From an uncultured Clostridia bacterium (lineage in GTDB: Bacteria > Bacillota > Clostridia > Christensenellales > UBA1242): DNA of 44,459 bases. Shown one piece after another: positions 17,124 through 24,996 of the stretch (positions within the stretch are counted from its first letter, which is position 1; every line of letters starts with the position of its first letter). The DNA is taken from contig CALVOK010000026.1 in NCBI GenBank assembly GCA_944350275.1, forward strand, positions 1-44,459. The letters are read 5' to 3'. Both the position numbers and the translations under genes were made by a program. The notes under the pieces were generated by a model. That model saw only the letters and a program-made list of their open reading frames with translations. It was not told the origin of the DNA and did not search any database.

Positions 17124-17582
17124 ATGTCGATAGAGTATGAAAGAAAATTTTTGCTTAAAGATGACGGTATTCTAAAAATGTGCTTTGATAAAAAACATAT
17201 TATACAAAATTATCTCAATCTTGGCATAAACGAGACAAGAGTAAGAGCGATTGATAATAAAAAATATTTTTTTACAGAGAAAATAGGGCTTGGAAAGGCG
17301 CGAGATGAGTTTGAAAGAGAAATTACAGTTGAGCAGTATAAAAGTTTGCTCAAAAAATATTCACAAGGCAGAACGGTCGAAAAAGATAGGTATTTTGTTA
17401 CACTTCAAGGCACAAAATCTTGCGAGATAAATGTCTTTTTAAGTCCTAGACCTATTAAACTTATTGAGGTTGAGTTTTGTAATGCTGAGCAGATGGAAAA
17501 CTTCTCTCCGCCTGAATGGTTTGGCAAAGAGGTGACGGAGAGTGATGACTACTATAGTTTTAATATAGCAACAAGAGAATAG
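17124..17582 (+). CDS. CYTH-domain (triphosphate tunnel) protein
   Basis: 152 residues with the N-terminal EYERKF (ExExK signature, 3-8) and alternating charged strands (TRVRAI, FEREIT, KDRYFV, LIEVEF) that line the triphosphate tunnel. Relatives hydrolyse inorganic triphosphate or thiamine triphosphate, or bind nucleotides. Tightly linked to the upstream NTPase, so the two probably form one functional unit. A nested terminator follows. Confidence 0.85.
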   Translation: MSIEYERKFLLKDDGILKMCFDKKHIIQNYLNLGINETRVRAIDNKKYFFTEKIGLGKARDEFEREITVEQYKSLLKKYSQGRTVEKDRYFVTLQGTKSCEINVFLSPRPIKLIEVEFCNAEQMENFSPPEWFGKEVTESDDYYSFNIATRE

Positions 17583-17586
17583 AAAA

Positions 17587-17664
17587 GTTCCCTAAATTTT
17601 TGAAGTGAACATCAAAAGTTAGAAACTTAAGGTGTTCACTTCAATTTTGCTAGGGAATTTTTTT
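17587..17664 (+). terminator. Nested hairpin terminator (T2)
   Basis: TTCCCTA (17587-17593) pairs with TAGGGAA (17651-17657) before a T run. Inside, TGAAGTGAACA pairs with TGTTCACTTCA, and inside that AAGTT pairs with AACTT. The GAAGTGAAC motif is shared with the terminator at 24180. Confidence 0.8.
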
Positions 17665-17812
17665 ATTTTAAGTAATTTTTTAATTGCCACTTCAATATAC
17701 ATACTTTGTAAACATAAAAATTCGACAAATTTAAATAATAAATGTAAAAAATCAACAATTTTCTAATTGTAACATTTTATTAAATTAAACTATTATTAAA
17801 AGCGAGGTTTGT

Positions 17813-18577
17813 ATGCCATTTTGTGTTATCAAATCAAGAACAATCAAAATTTTTTTAGCAATGCTTGTAGTGGTCGTTCTCTTATGTATTTCATTTGAGG
17901 GTGGCGCGCCTGCACAGGTGTGGTTTGGCTCTTCGTCAAGACTTGTGCCTATTTATAGGGTTGACACAGAGGAGAAACAAGTTGCAATCTCTTTTGATGC
18001 CGCTTGGGGTGCTGATAAGACAGAGGAGATTATAGAAATCTTAGACGAGTATAACGTTACTGCAACTTTCTTCCTTGTCGGCTTTTGGGTGGATAAGTAT
18101 CCTGAAATGGTTAAAAAAATTGACGAGGCAGGACTTGAAATAGGTACCCACTCCAATACTCATCCTGATATGGTTAAACTTGACGAGGAGACTATAAGAC
18201 AGGAACTTACCACCTCTATTGACAAAATCAAAGATATTACAGGCAAAGAGGTCGGTGTGTTTAGAGCGCCTTATGGTTCATACAACAACACACTATTAAA
18301 TGTTTGTTCGTCTCTTGGTTTGAAAACAGTTCAATGGGATGTGGATTCGCTTGACTGGAAGGGATTGTCGGCAAGTGAGGTGACAGATAGAGTTATGAAA
18401 TACGCCCAAAATGGTTCAATAATTCTAATGCACAACAATGCTGACAATGTGTGTGAGTCGCTTAGACTTACTCTTGATTGGCTGACAATGAAAGGTTACA
18501 AAGTGACAAGTGTAGGAGAACTTATTTACAACGACAATTATACTATTGATGCAAATGGAGTACAACACAAAAATTAA
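17813..18577 (+). CDS. pdaB: PdaB-like polysaccharide deacetylase (NodB fold)
   Basis: 254 residues. A hydrophobic segment (12-28) anchors or exports the protein. The NodB domain has SFDAAWGADKT (60-70), the metal-binding pattern GTHSNTHPD (His113, His117), and FRAPYGSYN. The SFDAAWG form, rather than TFDDG, is characteristic of the sporulation protein PdaB, needed to maintain spores in Bacillus. It probably removes acetyl groups from peptidoglycan outside the membrane. Start ATG has SD GCGAGG. It suggests a spore-forming ancestry. Confidence 0.85.
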   Translation: MPFCVIKSRTIKIFLAMLVVVVLLCISFEGGAPAQVWFGSSSRLVPIYRVDTEEKQVAISFDAAWGADKTEEIIEILDEYNVTATFFLVGFWVDKYPEMVKKIDEAGLEIGTHSNTHPDMVKLDEETIRQELTTSIDKIKDITGKEVGVFRAPYGSYNNTLLNVCSSLGLKTVQWDVDSLDWKGLSASEVTDRVMKYAQNGSIILMHNNADNVCESLRLTLDWLTMKGYKVTSVGELIYNDNYTIDANGVQHKN

Positions 18578-18594
18578 GTTAAAAAGGAGAAAAA

Positions 18595-19272
18595 ATGAAA
18601 AGTACTTTAGTTATGAATGTGCCAAACAACAGAGGTCAAATTGTTGGAAAACTTACCGAGGATGTAACAAAATCTTTTGAGGTGGAAGGTGAAAAATTCT
18701 ATGAGGGAAAAATGGAGATTGAAAGACTGTCGGATAATGTCGACATATTGCCCTTCACAATTTCAGAAAAACTTGTTAAGGCGTGCAACCTTAACTTAAA
18801 AAAGGGTGAGGATTTTGCTTTTGGTGGCGAACTTCGCTCTTACAATCGCGTGATTGATGGAAAAAGCAGACTTATACTATCTTTTTTTGTAAAAGAAATT
18901 TTAGATGAGCATAACCTTGCCGAAGAAAACACTAATATTCTTCATCTTACAGGCTTTATCTGCAAGGAACCTAATTACAGAGTGACACCTTTTAATCGTG
19001 AAATTTGTGATGTCCTGCTTGCAGTAAATAGACTGATGTTTAATAAATCAGATTATATCCCATGCATTCTTTGGGGAAGAAATGCAAAACTCATGCAAAA
19101 TCAAAAGGTTGGAACTAAACTTGAACTCGTAGGGAGAATTCAATCTCGAAACTATAAAAAAGAGGTCAGCGAGGGAGTTTTTGAAGAAAAAACTGCATAC
19201 GAGGTCTCTGTCCAAAAAATTGCCATCGTAGAGAAAGAGGAAGAGAAGAACTCAAGCGAACTTGGTGCGTAA
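18595..19272 (+). CDS. Single-stranded DNA-binding protein-like, two OB folds
   Basis: 225 residues. Residues about 120-215 resemble an SSB OB fold: LHLTGFICKEPNYRVTPF...VNRLMF...YIPCILWGRNAKLMQ...KLELVGRIQSR. The first 110 residues look like a diverged second OB fold. Two-domain SSB-like proteins of this length occur in Clostridia. There is an acidic tail (EKEEEKNSSELGA) but not the canonical DDDIPF tip. It follows pdaB by 17 nt with a clear SD, AAAAGGAG. Cloverleaf element 2 lies downstream. Confidence 0.7.
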   Translation: MKSTLVMNVPNNRGQIVGKLTEDVTKSFEVEGEKFYEGKMEIERLSDNVDILPFTISEKLVKACNLNLKKGEDFAFGGELRSYNRVIDGKSRLILSFFVKEILDEHNLAEENTNILHLTGFICKEPNYRVTPFNREICDVLLAVNRLMFNKSDYIPCILWGRNAKLMQNQKVGTKLELVGRIQSRNYKKEVSEGVFEEKTAYEVSVQKIAIVEKEEEKNSSELGA

Positions 19273-19431
19273 ATTTTATAGTTTGTTTATACAAAGTTGA
19301 TTTTGCGGTTTTTAATGTTTTATCATAATTTTTGTATTCGCTTAAAATATTTTTTGATTATTTTCAAGTAAATTTTTGATAATTTTATCCAAATTATTGA
19401 TAATTTTATCGGAATTTTATATTTTTGTTGC

Positions 19432-19525
19432 AGGCGAGAGTGCGTGAGCATAAATGCTCACCAAAAAGTGTTTCACACTTTTTAGGAATTTTTAAAGAAA
19501 TTTAAAAATTCCTGCACTCTCGCCT
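19432..19525 (+). repeat. Cloverleaf inverted-repeat element 2 (3 arms)
   Basis: AGGCGAGAGTGC (19432-19443) pairs with GCACTCTCGCCT (19514-19525), 12 bp. The arms are GTGAGCAT-AA-ATGCTCAC (19444-19461), AAAAAGTGT-TTC-ACACTTTTT (19463-19483), and a 13-bp AT-rich arm capped by GAAA (19484-19513). Arm order matches element 1 read on its minus strand. The rest of the 393-base gap 19273-19664 is AT-rich and holds only this element and the next promoter. Confidence 0.88.
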
Positions 19526-19611
19526 TTATCTTGAGTCCCACAATATTTTTGTTCATTTATATTAAAAATTATATAACCATATTAACCTAATAAATCATAT
19601 AAAAATTGTTA

Positions 19612-19640
19612 TTGACAAAAAGAGACTATTTTGATATACT
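19612..19640 (+). promoter_or_regulatory. Promoter of the ABC exporter gene
   Basis: TTGACA (19612-19617), 17-bp spacer, TATACT (19635-19640), followed by SD AAGGGGGTG directly before the ATG at 19665. Confidence 0.85.
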
Positions 19641-19664
19641 AAACAATAGTTTTAAGGGGGTGAA

Positions 19665-21524
19665 ATGGGGTCAAAAACAGAAGAGAAGAAGAAACTGACA
19701 AGAAAGGAGAAGAAGGAGAGAAAAGCCTACCGCAAAGCAAATAATATCCCATCACTATGGGACTACATGAAGGGACATAAATTATACATATTTGGCTACA
19801 TCGCAATTACCATTTTGACGATTGTATTCAATGTTCTGACGACAGTATTGTTTGCAGACGGCATTGCAGACATCACAGAGGCGGTGGCAGGGCAGAGAGA
19901 ACTATACCGAAGTGCGATTATAAAATTTATTATTGTAGCAATAATTTTGCTGTTGTGTAGAGTATGTTATGGATTGCAAAATACAATATATCACAAGTTT
20001 TCCACCAAAGTTGTTTCAAAAATGAACAACGACCTTGCCTATCAAGCCTTTAAGTTTAGTGCAAGCACCTATGCCAACAATTCGACAGGAACCTTTGTCC
20101 AAAGGATAGTCAACGACCCAAACAGACTTATTGGAAAGTTGGTTATGGTAGTTGACTATATATCAAACATGATATACTTTTTGGTTATAGGAATTTACAT
20201 ATATGTGCTTAGTTGGGTTGTCGGTCTTATACTGACTGCTGGAATGATAATTGCTTTTATTATAGAAAGAATTAGACTAAAAATTAGAAAGAAAAATGTA
20301 AAAATATCAAACAAGAAGTTTGACAAAATCAACTCGCTCACCACTGAGATTGTCAAGAGCGAAAGAGATATAAAATCACTTGGACTTGAAGAAAAACTCA
20401 AGGTGACAACAGAGCAGTATTATGATGATTATAACAATTTCTCTTGCAAACATAACATACAACAGATGCTTTTTGGTCAGGCAAGAAATATGATAAACAC
20501 AATCTTTGCAATGACGGCACTTTTTATAAGTATAATTTTACTTGAAAGGGCACTATTGATATTTTCATCATTTATGATTATATATTCTAACAGACACGCA
20601 TTAAGCAACTTTGTCCTTGAATTAAGCCTATTATTAGACATCAAAAATGATATAGAGGTTTTTGGAAATCGCATTTTTGAACTCTTTGACAACAAGACCT
20701 TTCCTGTTGAGAAGTTTGGAAATAAAGAACTTAAAAATGTTCAAGGGAAGATTGAATTTAAAGATGTAAGTTATGGCTATATTGACAAACTCCGCTCAAA
20801 AGACGACTTAAACAAGGAAGGTGATGAGAGCGAAACGGTCAAGGGAGGCAACGTTGTTGAAAATCTCTCTTTTGAAATCAAACCGCATACCACTGTTGCC
20901 TTTGTAGGTAAGTCGGGCAGTGGCAAGTCCACAATTCTCTCACTTATGTCCAAGATGTACGAAGTTGACAGCGGGGAAATCACAATTGATGATATAAATA
21001 TAAATGATTTGACAAAGGATAGTCTAAGAACAAATATCTCTCTTGTAAATCAATTTCCTTATATATTTGATATGTCCATTCGAGAGAATCTCTTAATGGC
21101 AAAAGGTGACGCAAGCGAGGAAGAACTAGAAAATGCAATTGAGAAGTCATATCTAAAAGAATTTATCTCCACTCTTCCAAATGGACTTGATACAGTTGTG
21201 GGCGAGAGCGGAATAAAACTCTCTGGCGGACAGAGACAGAGACTTGCTATTGCAAGGGCATTTTTAAGAAGAACTCCGATTATAATCTTTGACGAAAGTA
21301 CAAGTTCGCTTGACAACTTTGCACAAGAACATATAAAAGAAAGCATTGATAGTTTAAAGGGCACAAGCACAATAGTAATAGTCGCTCACAGACTCTCAAC
21401 TATTAAAAATGTAGATAAAATTTTCTTCCTTGACGGCGGAAAAATTGTAGATGACGGAACATTTGACGATTTGTTTGAAAATAACGAAAAATTCCACAAT
21501 ATGTTTTTGGCAGAAAATATTTAA
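19665..21524 (+). CDS. ABC exporter half-transporter (fused membrane and ATPase domains)
   Basis: 619 residues. A strongly basic N-terminal tail (KKKLTRKEKKERK) precedes an ABC type 1 exporter membrane domain of about six segments (residues 40-330). The nucleotide-binding domain has Walker A FVGKSGSGKST (near 415), signature LSGGQRQR, Walker B PIIIFDESTSSLD and H-loop VAHRLST. All catalytic residues are intact. It probably works as a homodimer exporting a lipid, drug or peptide; substrate unknown. Transcribed alone between its own promoter and terminator. Confidence 0.93.
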   Translation: MGSKTEEKKKLTRKEKKERKAYRKANNIPSLWDYMKGHKLYIFGYIAITILTIVFNVLTTVLFADGIADITEAVAGQRELYRSAIIKFIIVAIILLLCRVCYGLQNTIYHKFSTKVVSKMNNDLAYQAFKFSASTYANNSTGTFVQRIVNDPNRLIGKLVMVVDYISNMIYFLVIGIYIYVLSWVVGLILTAGMIIAFIIERIRLKIRKKNVKISNKKFDKINSLTTEIVKSERDIKSLGLEEKLKVTTEQYYDDYNNFSCKHNIQQMLFGQARNMINTIFAMTALFISIILLERALLIFSSFMIIYSNRHALSNFVLELSLLLDIKNDIEVFGNRIFELFDNKTFPVEKFGNKELKNVQGKIEFKDVSYGYIDKLRSKDDLNKEGDESETVKGGNVVENLSFEIKPHTTVAFVGKSGSGKSTILSLMSKMYEVDSGEITIDDININDLTKDSLRTNISLVNQFPYIFDMSIRENLLMAKGDASEEELENAIEKSYLKEFISTLPNGLDTVVGESGIKLSGGQRQRLAIARAFLRRTPIIIFDESTSSLDNFAQEHIKESIDSLKGTSTIVIVAHRLSTIKNVDKIFFLDGGKIVDDGTFDDLFENNEKFHNMFLAENI

Positions 21525-21618
21525 AAATTTTAATTTAAAAATAATATTAAAATAATTGTCGAAAAATATATTTTTTAATGTAAAAATTGAATAAATTACA
21601 TAATTTTCAAGAAAAAAC

Positions 21619-21650
21619 CGCTAAATTTTTAATTTTTAGCGATTTTTTTT
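21619..21650 (+). terminator. Terminator of the ABC exporter gene
   Basis: CGCTAAA pairs with TTTAGCG around an AT-rich loop, followed by eight T residues. Confidence 0.8.
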
Positions 21651-21744
21651 ATATTTCTAAACGTTTTTTTGTATTTATTATTAAATTAAATATGTTATTA
21701 ATTTTTATTTTTATTATTTAAAAATAATTTTATTTTTTAATATT

Positions 21745-22125
21745 TTACATATTTTTATTTATATTTTCATTTTGTTTAATTTGTCTATCAATCCATGCCA
21801 TAATAAGATTAACAACAAAATCAATTTCGTAACTATCTAGTGCTTTATTTTTGGCAATCTTGTGCCATTTTTTAAGACAACCTCGACAGCAGGTAGCAGT
21901 TGCGTGTTGTGCGACAAAAACAGGATGATTTTTCATGGGAGTTTGTTTTCCGTCATTTAGTGTGGGATATGGAGCAAGTCGTTTTATTACAAAATCATAG
22001 GTGTGCGACCTAATTGTCTCAATTCCTCTCTTTTCAATATAGACAAAATCTTGTTTTTTTAGGTGGAACTTTGCTCGAAAGGGAGATGTATTTAATTTAT
22101 CTAAAATATCCTGATAATCTAACAT
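21745..22125 (-). CDS. DUF4186 family protein
   Basis: 126 residues containing the family signature TPMKNHPVFVAQHATATCCRGCLKKWHKI, with paired Cys and His suggesting a metal site. Function of the family is not established. It is divergent from mtaB. On the minus strand TATAAT is followed by six bases (AAAGAT) and then the ATG. Transcription should therefore start at or next to the start codon, and there is no SD: a leaderless mRNA. Confidence 0.85.
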   Translation of the reverse strand: MLDYQDILDKLNTSPFRAKFHLKKQDFVYIEKRGIETIRSHTYDFVIKRLAPYPTLNDGKQTPMKNHPVFVAQHATATCCRGCLKKWHKIAKNKALDSYEIDFVVNLIMAWIDRQIKQNENINKNM

Positions 22126-22166
22126 ATCTTTATTATAACATATAAAGACAAATTTTTTAATTAATG

Positions 22167-22195
22167 TTGCAATTTTTTTGATATTTTGCTACAAT
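22167..22195 (+). promoter_or_regulatory. mtaB promoter placing +1 at the start codon
   Basis: TTGCAA (22167-22172), 17-bp spacer, TACAAT (22190-22195). The ATG used begins at 22203, where transcription would start; no SD exists. Confidence 0.65.
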
Positions 22196-22202
22196 AATGG
22201 TT

Positions 22203-23489
22203 ATGAAAGTATGTGTTATGACACTTGGGTGCAAGGTAAACAAATATGAGAGCGATGCACTTATTTACAACTTAAAACTCAAAGGCTACGAGGCGACAGA
22301 CAAATTAGGGTTTGCTGATGTTTATGTTATAAACACCTGTGCGGTCACACAAGAGGCGGAGAGAAAGTCTCGACAGATGATTGCAAGGTGCAAAAGATAT
22401 AATAGTAATGCTAAGTTTTTTGTTTGCGGTTGTGCAAGTCAAAAGAATGGAAAGCAGTTTTTGGAAAAGGGCGCAACTTATGTCAGCGGTGTTGCTGGGA
22501 AGATAAAAATTTCAGAGTATATTGACAAACTTGCCAAAAATGACAAAAGATATTTAAAAAAACATAACAGAATAGAAAAACTACCAAAAGATTACGAGGA
22601 CGACCTCTTCGCCGAGCAGACGCGAACGAGGGCATACATAAAAATTCAAGATGGATGTAACAATTTTTGCACATACTGCATAATTCCATATCTTCGAGGG
22701 CGAAGTAGGTCGAGAGGGATATTTTCAATCATTGATGAGGTGTCAAAACTTGATGAATGTATTAAGGAAATAGTGCTGACAGGGATAAATGTAACTGACT
22801 ATAAAATTGACGGAAAACCTGCACTTTTGACACTGCTTACCGAACTTGATACCTTCGGAAAACGATTGAGACTCTCTTCAATGGAGGAGAGTTTGATAAG
22901 CGAGGATTTTGCAAAAGGACTTGCCTCTCTTAACAATTTTTGTCCACATTTTCACCTGTCACTCCAAAGTGGAAGCACAACCGTTCTTAAAAGAATGAAC
23001 AGACACTATACCGCAGAGGAGTTTAAAAAGTCGGTGGAGATAATAAGAAAGTATTTTTCTAGTGCTGGCATTACCACCGATGTGATAGTGGGCTTCCCTG
23101 GTGAGAGCGAGGAGGAGTTTGAAGAAACTTATAATTTTATAAAAGAGGTTGGCTTTTCAGGACTTCATATCTTTCAGTACTCAAACAGAGAGGGTACGGT
23201 GGCATCAAAACTATATAAAGACCTGCCTAGCAAGGTAAAACAGGAGAGGTTTGAGAGATTAAATAAGTTAAACGAGCAACTCAAAATTGATTTTATCAAA
23301 AAGAATAAGAGAGGTAAGGTGCTTATTGAAGAAAAAAGCGATGGGTACTATGTAGGTTATACAGAAAATTATATCAGGTGCTACATACCTATTGACAATA
23401 AAATGATTGACGATTTGACAGATGAAATTGTCGAGGTTAAAATAGAAAAACTTTTCCATGTCGGTGCACTTGCAAAAATAATAAAATGA
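22203..23489 (+). CDS. mtaB: tRNA N6-threonylcarbamoyladenosine methylthiotransferase MtaB
   Basis: A radical-SAM enzyme that converts t6A37 to ms2t6A37 in tRNAs reading ANN codons. About 428 residues: UPF0004 domain (VCVMTLGCKVNKYESD with cluster Cys residues), the radical SAM motif CNNFCTYC, FPGESEEEF and HIFQYSNREGT, and a C-terminal TRAM domain. ATG 22203 (MKVCVMTLGC) is preferred over 22197 because it matches the family start and the predicted +1. Carries two Fe-S clusters, so depends on the cysteine desulfurase system. Confidence 0.94.
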   Translation: MKVCVMTLGCKVNKYESDALIYNLKLKGYEATDKLGFADVYVINTCAVTQEAERKSRQMIARCKRYNSNAKFFVCGCASQKNGKQFLEKGATYVSGVAGKIKISEYIDKLAKNDKRYLKKHNRIEKLPKDYEDDLFAEQTRTRAYIKIQDGCNNFCTYCIIPYLRGRSRSRGIFSIIDEVSKLDECIKEIVLTGINVTDYKIDGKPALLTLLTELDTFGKRLRLSSMEESLISEDFAKGLASLNNFCPHFHLSLQSGSTTVLKRMNRHYTAEEFKKSVEIIRKYFSSAGITTDVIVGFPGESEEEFEETYNFIKEVGFSGLHIFQYSNREGTVASKLYKDLPSKVKQERFERLNKLNEQLKIDFIKKNKRGKVLIEEKSDGYYVGYTENYIRCYIPIDNKMIDDLTDEIVEVKIEKLFHVGALAKIIK

Positions 23490-23504
23490 ATTTGTAAAAA
23501 GTTC

Positions 23505-23533
23505 TTGACAAACACCTTTTAAATCAATATAAT
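23505..23533 (+). promoter_or_regulatory. Consensus promoter of the rpsU-rplS operon
   Basis: TTGACA (23505-23510), exactly 17 bp, TATAAT (23528-23533): a perfect sigma-A promoter, fitting highly expressed ribosomal genes. Confidence 0.92.
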
Positions 23534-23570
23534 ATAAAGGTAAAACTAAAATTAGAAGGTGGTGAGAAAT

Positions 23571-23753
23571 TTGACAACTGTTAAAGTCGGCGAAAACGAA
23601 AGTTTAGAAAGTGCTTTAAAAAAGTTTAAAAGAAAATGTCAGAAAGACGGCATAATTGGTGACATTAGACGTAAAGAAGCATATTATAAACCTAGTGTTG
23701 CAAAGAAAATGAAAAGAGAAGCCGCTCGTAAAAGAGCAAGAAAAAGAGGCTAA
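23571..23753 (+). CDS. rpsU: 30S ribosomal protein S21
   Basis: About 60 residues: TTVKVGENESLESALKKFKR, then a very basic tail ending EAARKRARKRG, as in bS21. TTG 23571 is chosen because AAGGTGGTGAG lies immediately upstream; in-frame GTG codons at 23559 and 23562 are part of that SD. S21 helps start-codon selection on the 30S subunit. It is followed by rplS after 43 nt, an uncommon pairing. Confidence 0.93.
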   Translation: MTTVKVGENESLESALKKFKRKCQKDGIIGDIRRKEAYYKPSVAKKMKREAARKRARKRG

Positions 23754-23796
23754 TCACCATTTTAGTATATAAAATTTTATTAAAAGGAGAAGAAAG

Positions 23797-24147
23797 GTGG
23801 CTAACGTAATTGACCAAATTGAAAAAGAATATATGAAAGAAAACCTGCCTGAATTCAATGTCGGCGACACTGTTAGAGTTGGTGTTAAGATTAAAGAAGG
23901 CGACAAGGAAAGAATTCAAGGTTATGAAGGCGTCGTTATTGCTCGCAAAAATGGCGGAGTAAGAGAAAGTTTCACTGTTAGAAAAATTTCAAATGGTGTC
24001 GGTGTTGAGAGAACATTCCCTCTTCATTCACCACTAGTTGCAAGCATTGAAGTCGTAAGAAAAGGTAAACCAAGACGTGCAAAACTCTACTATGTAAGAG
24101 CACTTACTGGTAAGGCTGCAAAAATCAAATCTGCAGATAATAAATAG
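23797..24147 (+). CDS. rplS: 50S ribosomal protein L19
   Basis: 116 residues matching bL19: [32 protein letters not shown] and [23 protein letters not shown] start with SD AAAAGGAGAAG. In most Firmicutes rplS follows trmD; here it is displaced next to rpsU, while trmD remains at 3896. Confidence 0.96.
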   Translation: MANVIDQIEKEYMKENLPEFNVGDTVRVGVKIKEGDKERIQGYEGVVIARKNGGVRESFTVRKISNGVGVERTFPLHSPLVASIEVVRKGKPRRAKLYYVRALTGKAAKIKSADNK

Positions 24148-24179
24148 TTTTAAATAGATAATAAATAATTTAAAATAAT

Positions 24180-24246
24180 AAAAGACCTCTGATAATTTGA
24201 AGTGAACTTATAAAGTTTTTCAAAAGAAATTGAAGAGGTCTTTTTT
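24180..24246 (+). terminator. Nested hairpin terminator (T3) of rpsU-rplS
   Basis: An outer 10-bp stem, from GACCTCT/AGAGGTC extended by A-T pairs, is followed by a T run. The interior reads TTGAAGTGAACTTATAAAG with AACTT-ATA-AAGTT and TTGAA/TTCAA pairings. It resembles T1 (833) read on the opposite strand and shares GAAGTGAAC with T2. Confidence 0.85.
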
Positions 24247-24311
24247 GTGTAATAATTTTATGACGAAATATTTTATCATTTATTTTATGTTTTAAATAGG
24301 ACACTTATTTG

Positions 24312-24542
24312 CTACTTTATTTCCAAAATATCATCAGCCGAACAATCAATGATTTCGCACAGCAGGGCAAAGGTGGGAAGAGATGGCATAATTCTACCAG
24401 AAAGATATTGAGAGAGTGTGGGTTTTGATATCCCAAGTTTCTTTGCTATCTCAGTTTTGCTCTTCCCACAATGCTCAATCTCAAATTTTAAGTTCTTTTT
24501 GATTGTATCTTCCTTGCTTAATGCATAAAATTCCTTTTTCAT
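24312..24542 (-). CDS. Xre-family HTH regulator
   Basis: 76 residues with a Cro/C1-type HTH: KTEIAKKLGISKPTLSQYLSGRIMPSLPTFALLCEIIDCS (about residues 28-68). No toxin partner is adjacent. On the minus strand TATAAT (24554-24549) is six bases from the ATG, so it appears leaderless. Two operator-like palindromes in the divergent region make autorepression and repression of a plus-strand gene likely. Confidence 0.85.
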   Translation of the reverse strand: MKKEFYALSKEDTIKKNLKFEIEHCGKSKTEIAKKLGISKPTLSQYLSGRIMPSLPTFALLCEIIDCSADDILEIK

Positions 24543-24554
24543 AGCAATATTATA

Positions 24555-24604
24555 TTAGTTTATACCTAATTTTGTTTGACAATTAGGTAAAACCTAACTA
24601 TAAT
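24555..24604 (+). promoter_or_regulatory. Divergent promoter region with two Xre operators
   Basis: On the plus strand TTGACA (24576-24581), 17 bp, TATAAT (24599-24604). The spacer is occupied by TTAGGT-AAA-ACCTAA (24583-24597). A second copy with one mismatch, TTAGTT-TAT-ACCTAA (24555-24569), overlaps the -10 region of the xre gene. Centres are 28 bp apart. A repressor dimer at each site would silence both directions. Confidence 0.8.
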
Positions 24605-24641
24605 ATATAAAGAAAAGCAAAATTTTCATTTATAAGACCAG

Positions 24642-24698
24642 AAATTTGTTTTAAAAACTAAAATTTGCTTCAAAAACTAAAATTTGCTCCAAAACATT
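24642..24698. repeat. Three copies of a 19-bp direct repeat
   Basis: Units of the form AAATTTGCTTCAAAAACTA start at 24642, 24661 and 24680, each slightly diverged. They lie between the plus-strand promoter and the gene remnant and may mark a replication-slippage or deletion scar. Confidence 0.7.
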
Positions 24699-24833
24699 AC
24701 AAGCGATGAAACTGTATATGTTCCAGCGAATTTTATTGATGAGTTAAATTTAAAAAACTCATATCTTGATGGTGACACATTCATTCGTAGCGAGACTGCA
24801 GAAAATGGATATTATGTATACACAAAAAAATAA
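24684..24833 (+). pseudogene. C-terminal gene remnant downstream of the Xre-controlled promoter
   Basis: A 49-codon open frame with protein-like composition (SDETVYVPANFIDELNLKNS, then LDGDTF and GYYVYTKK) ends at TAA 24831-24833, followed by a proper terminator at 24911. It has no SD and no ATG in frame; TTG 24684 falls in the repeats. It looks like the tail of a gene whose 5' part was lost, perhaps the original target of the Xre repressor. Family not recognised. Confidence 0.5.
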
Positions 24834-24910
24834 GAAGTCTACATAAATTAAGGTTAGAAAAATATTTTTGTTTTATTTTTTCTATAAAATTAAATTTAAA
24901 ATATAAATTT

Positions 24911-24932
24911 GCAGGGATAAACCTGCTTTTTT
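24911..24932 (+). terminator. Terminator after the gene remnant
   Basis: GCAGG-GATAAA-CCTGC followed by six T residues. It separates the remnant from the DUF11 gene. Confidence 0.85.
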
Positions 24933-24961
24933 ATAACATTTCTCACCTCTTTCCATACAAT
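24933..24961 (+). promoter_or_regulatory. Sigma-E-like (mother-cell) promoter of the DUF11 gene
   Basis: CATACAAT (24954-24961) equals the -10 consensus of sporulation sigma-E. A weaker -35-like ATAACAT (24933-24939) is 14 bp upstream. No sigma-A type pair is evident. It begins at the end of the preceding terminator and lies about 35 nt before the ATG. Confidence 0.5.
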
Positions 24962-24996
24962 GTTTATAGGGCTTGTGTGATTTAAGAGGAAAATTT

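Noticed and set aside
24312..24833. Toxin-antitoxin module of Xre plus the downstream frame
   Set aside because: The downstream frame is a short remnant without SD and with no toxin-like motif; no partner gene overlaps xre.
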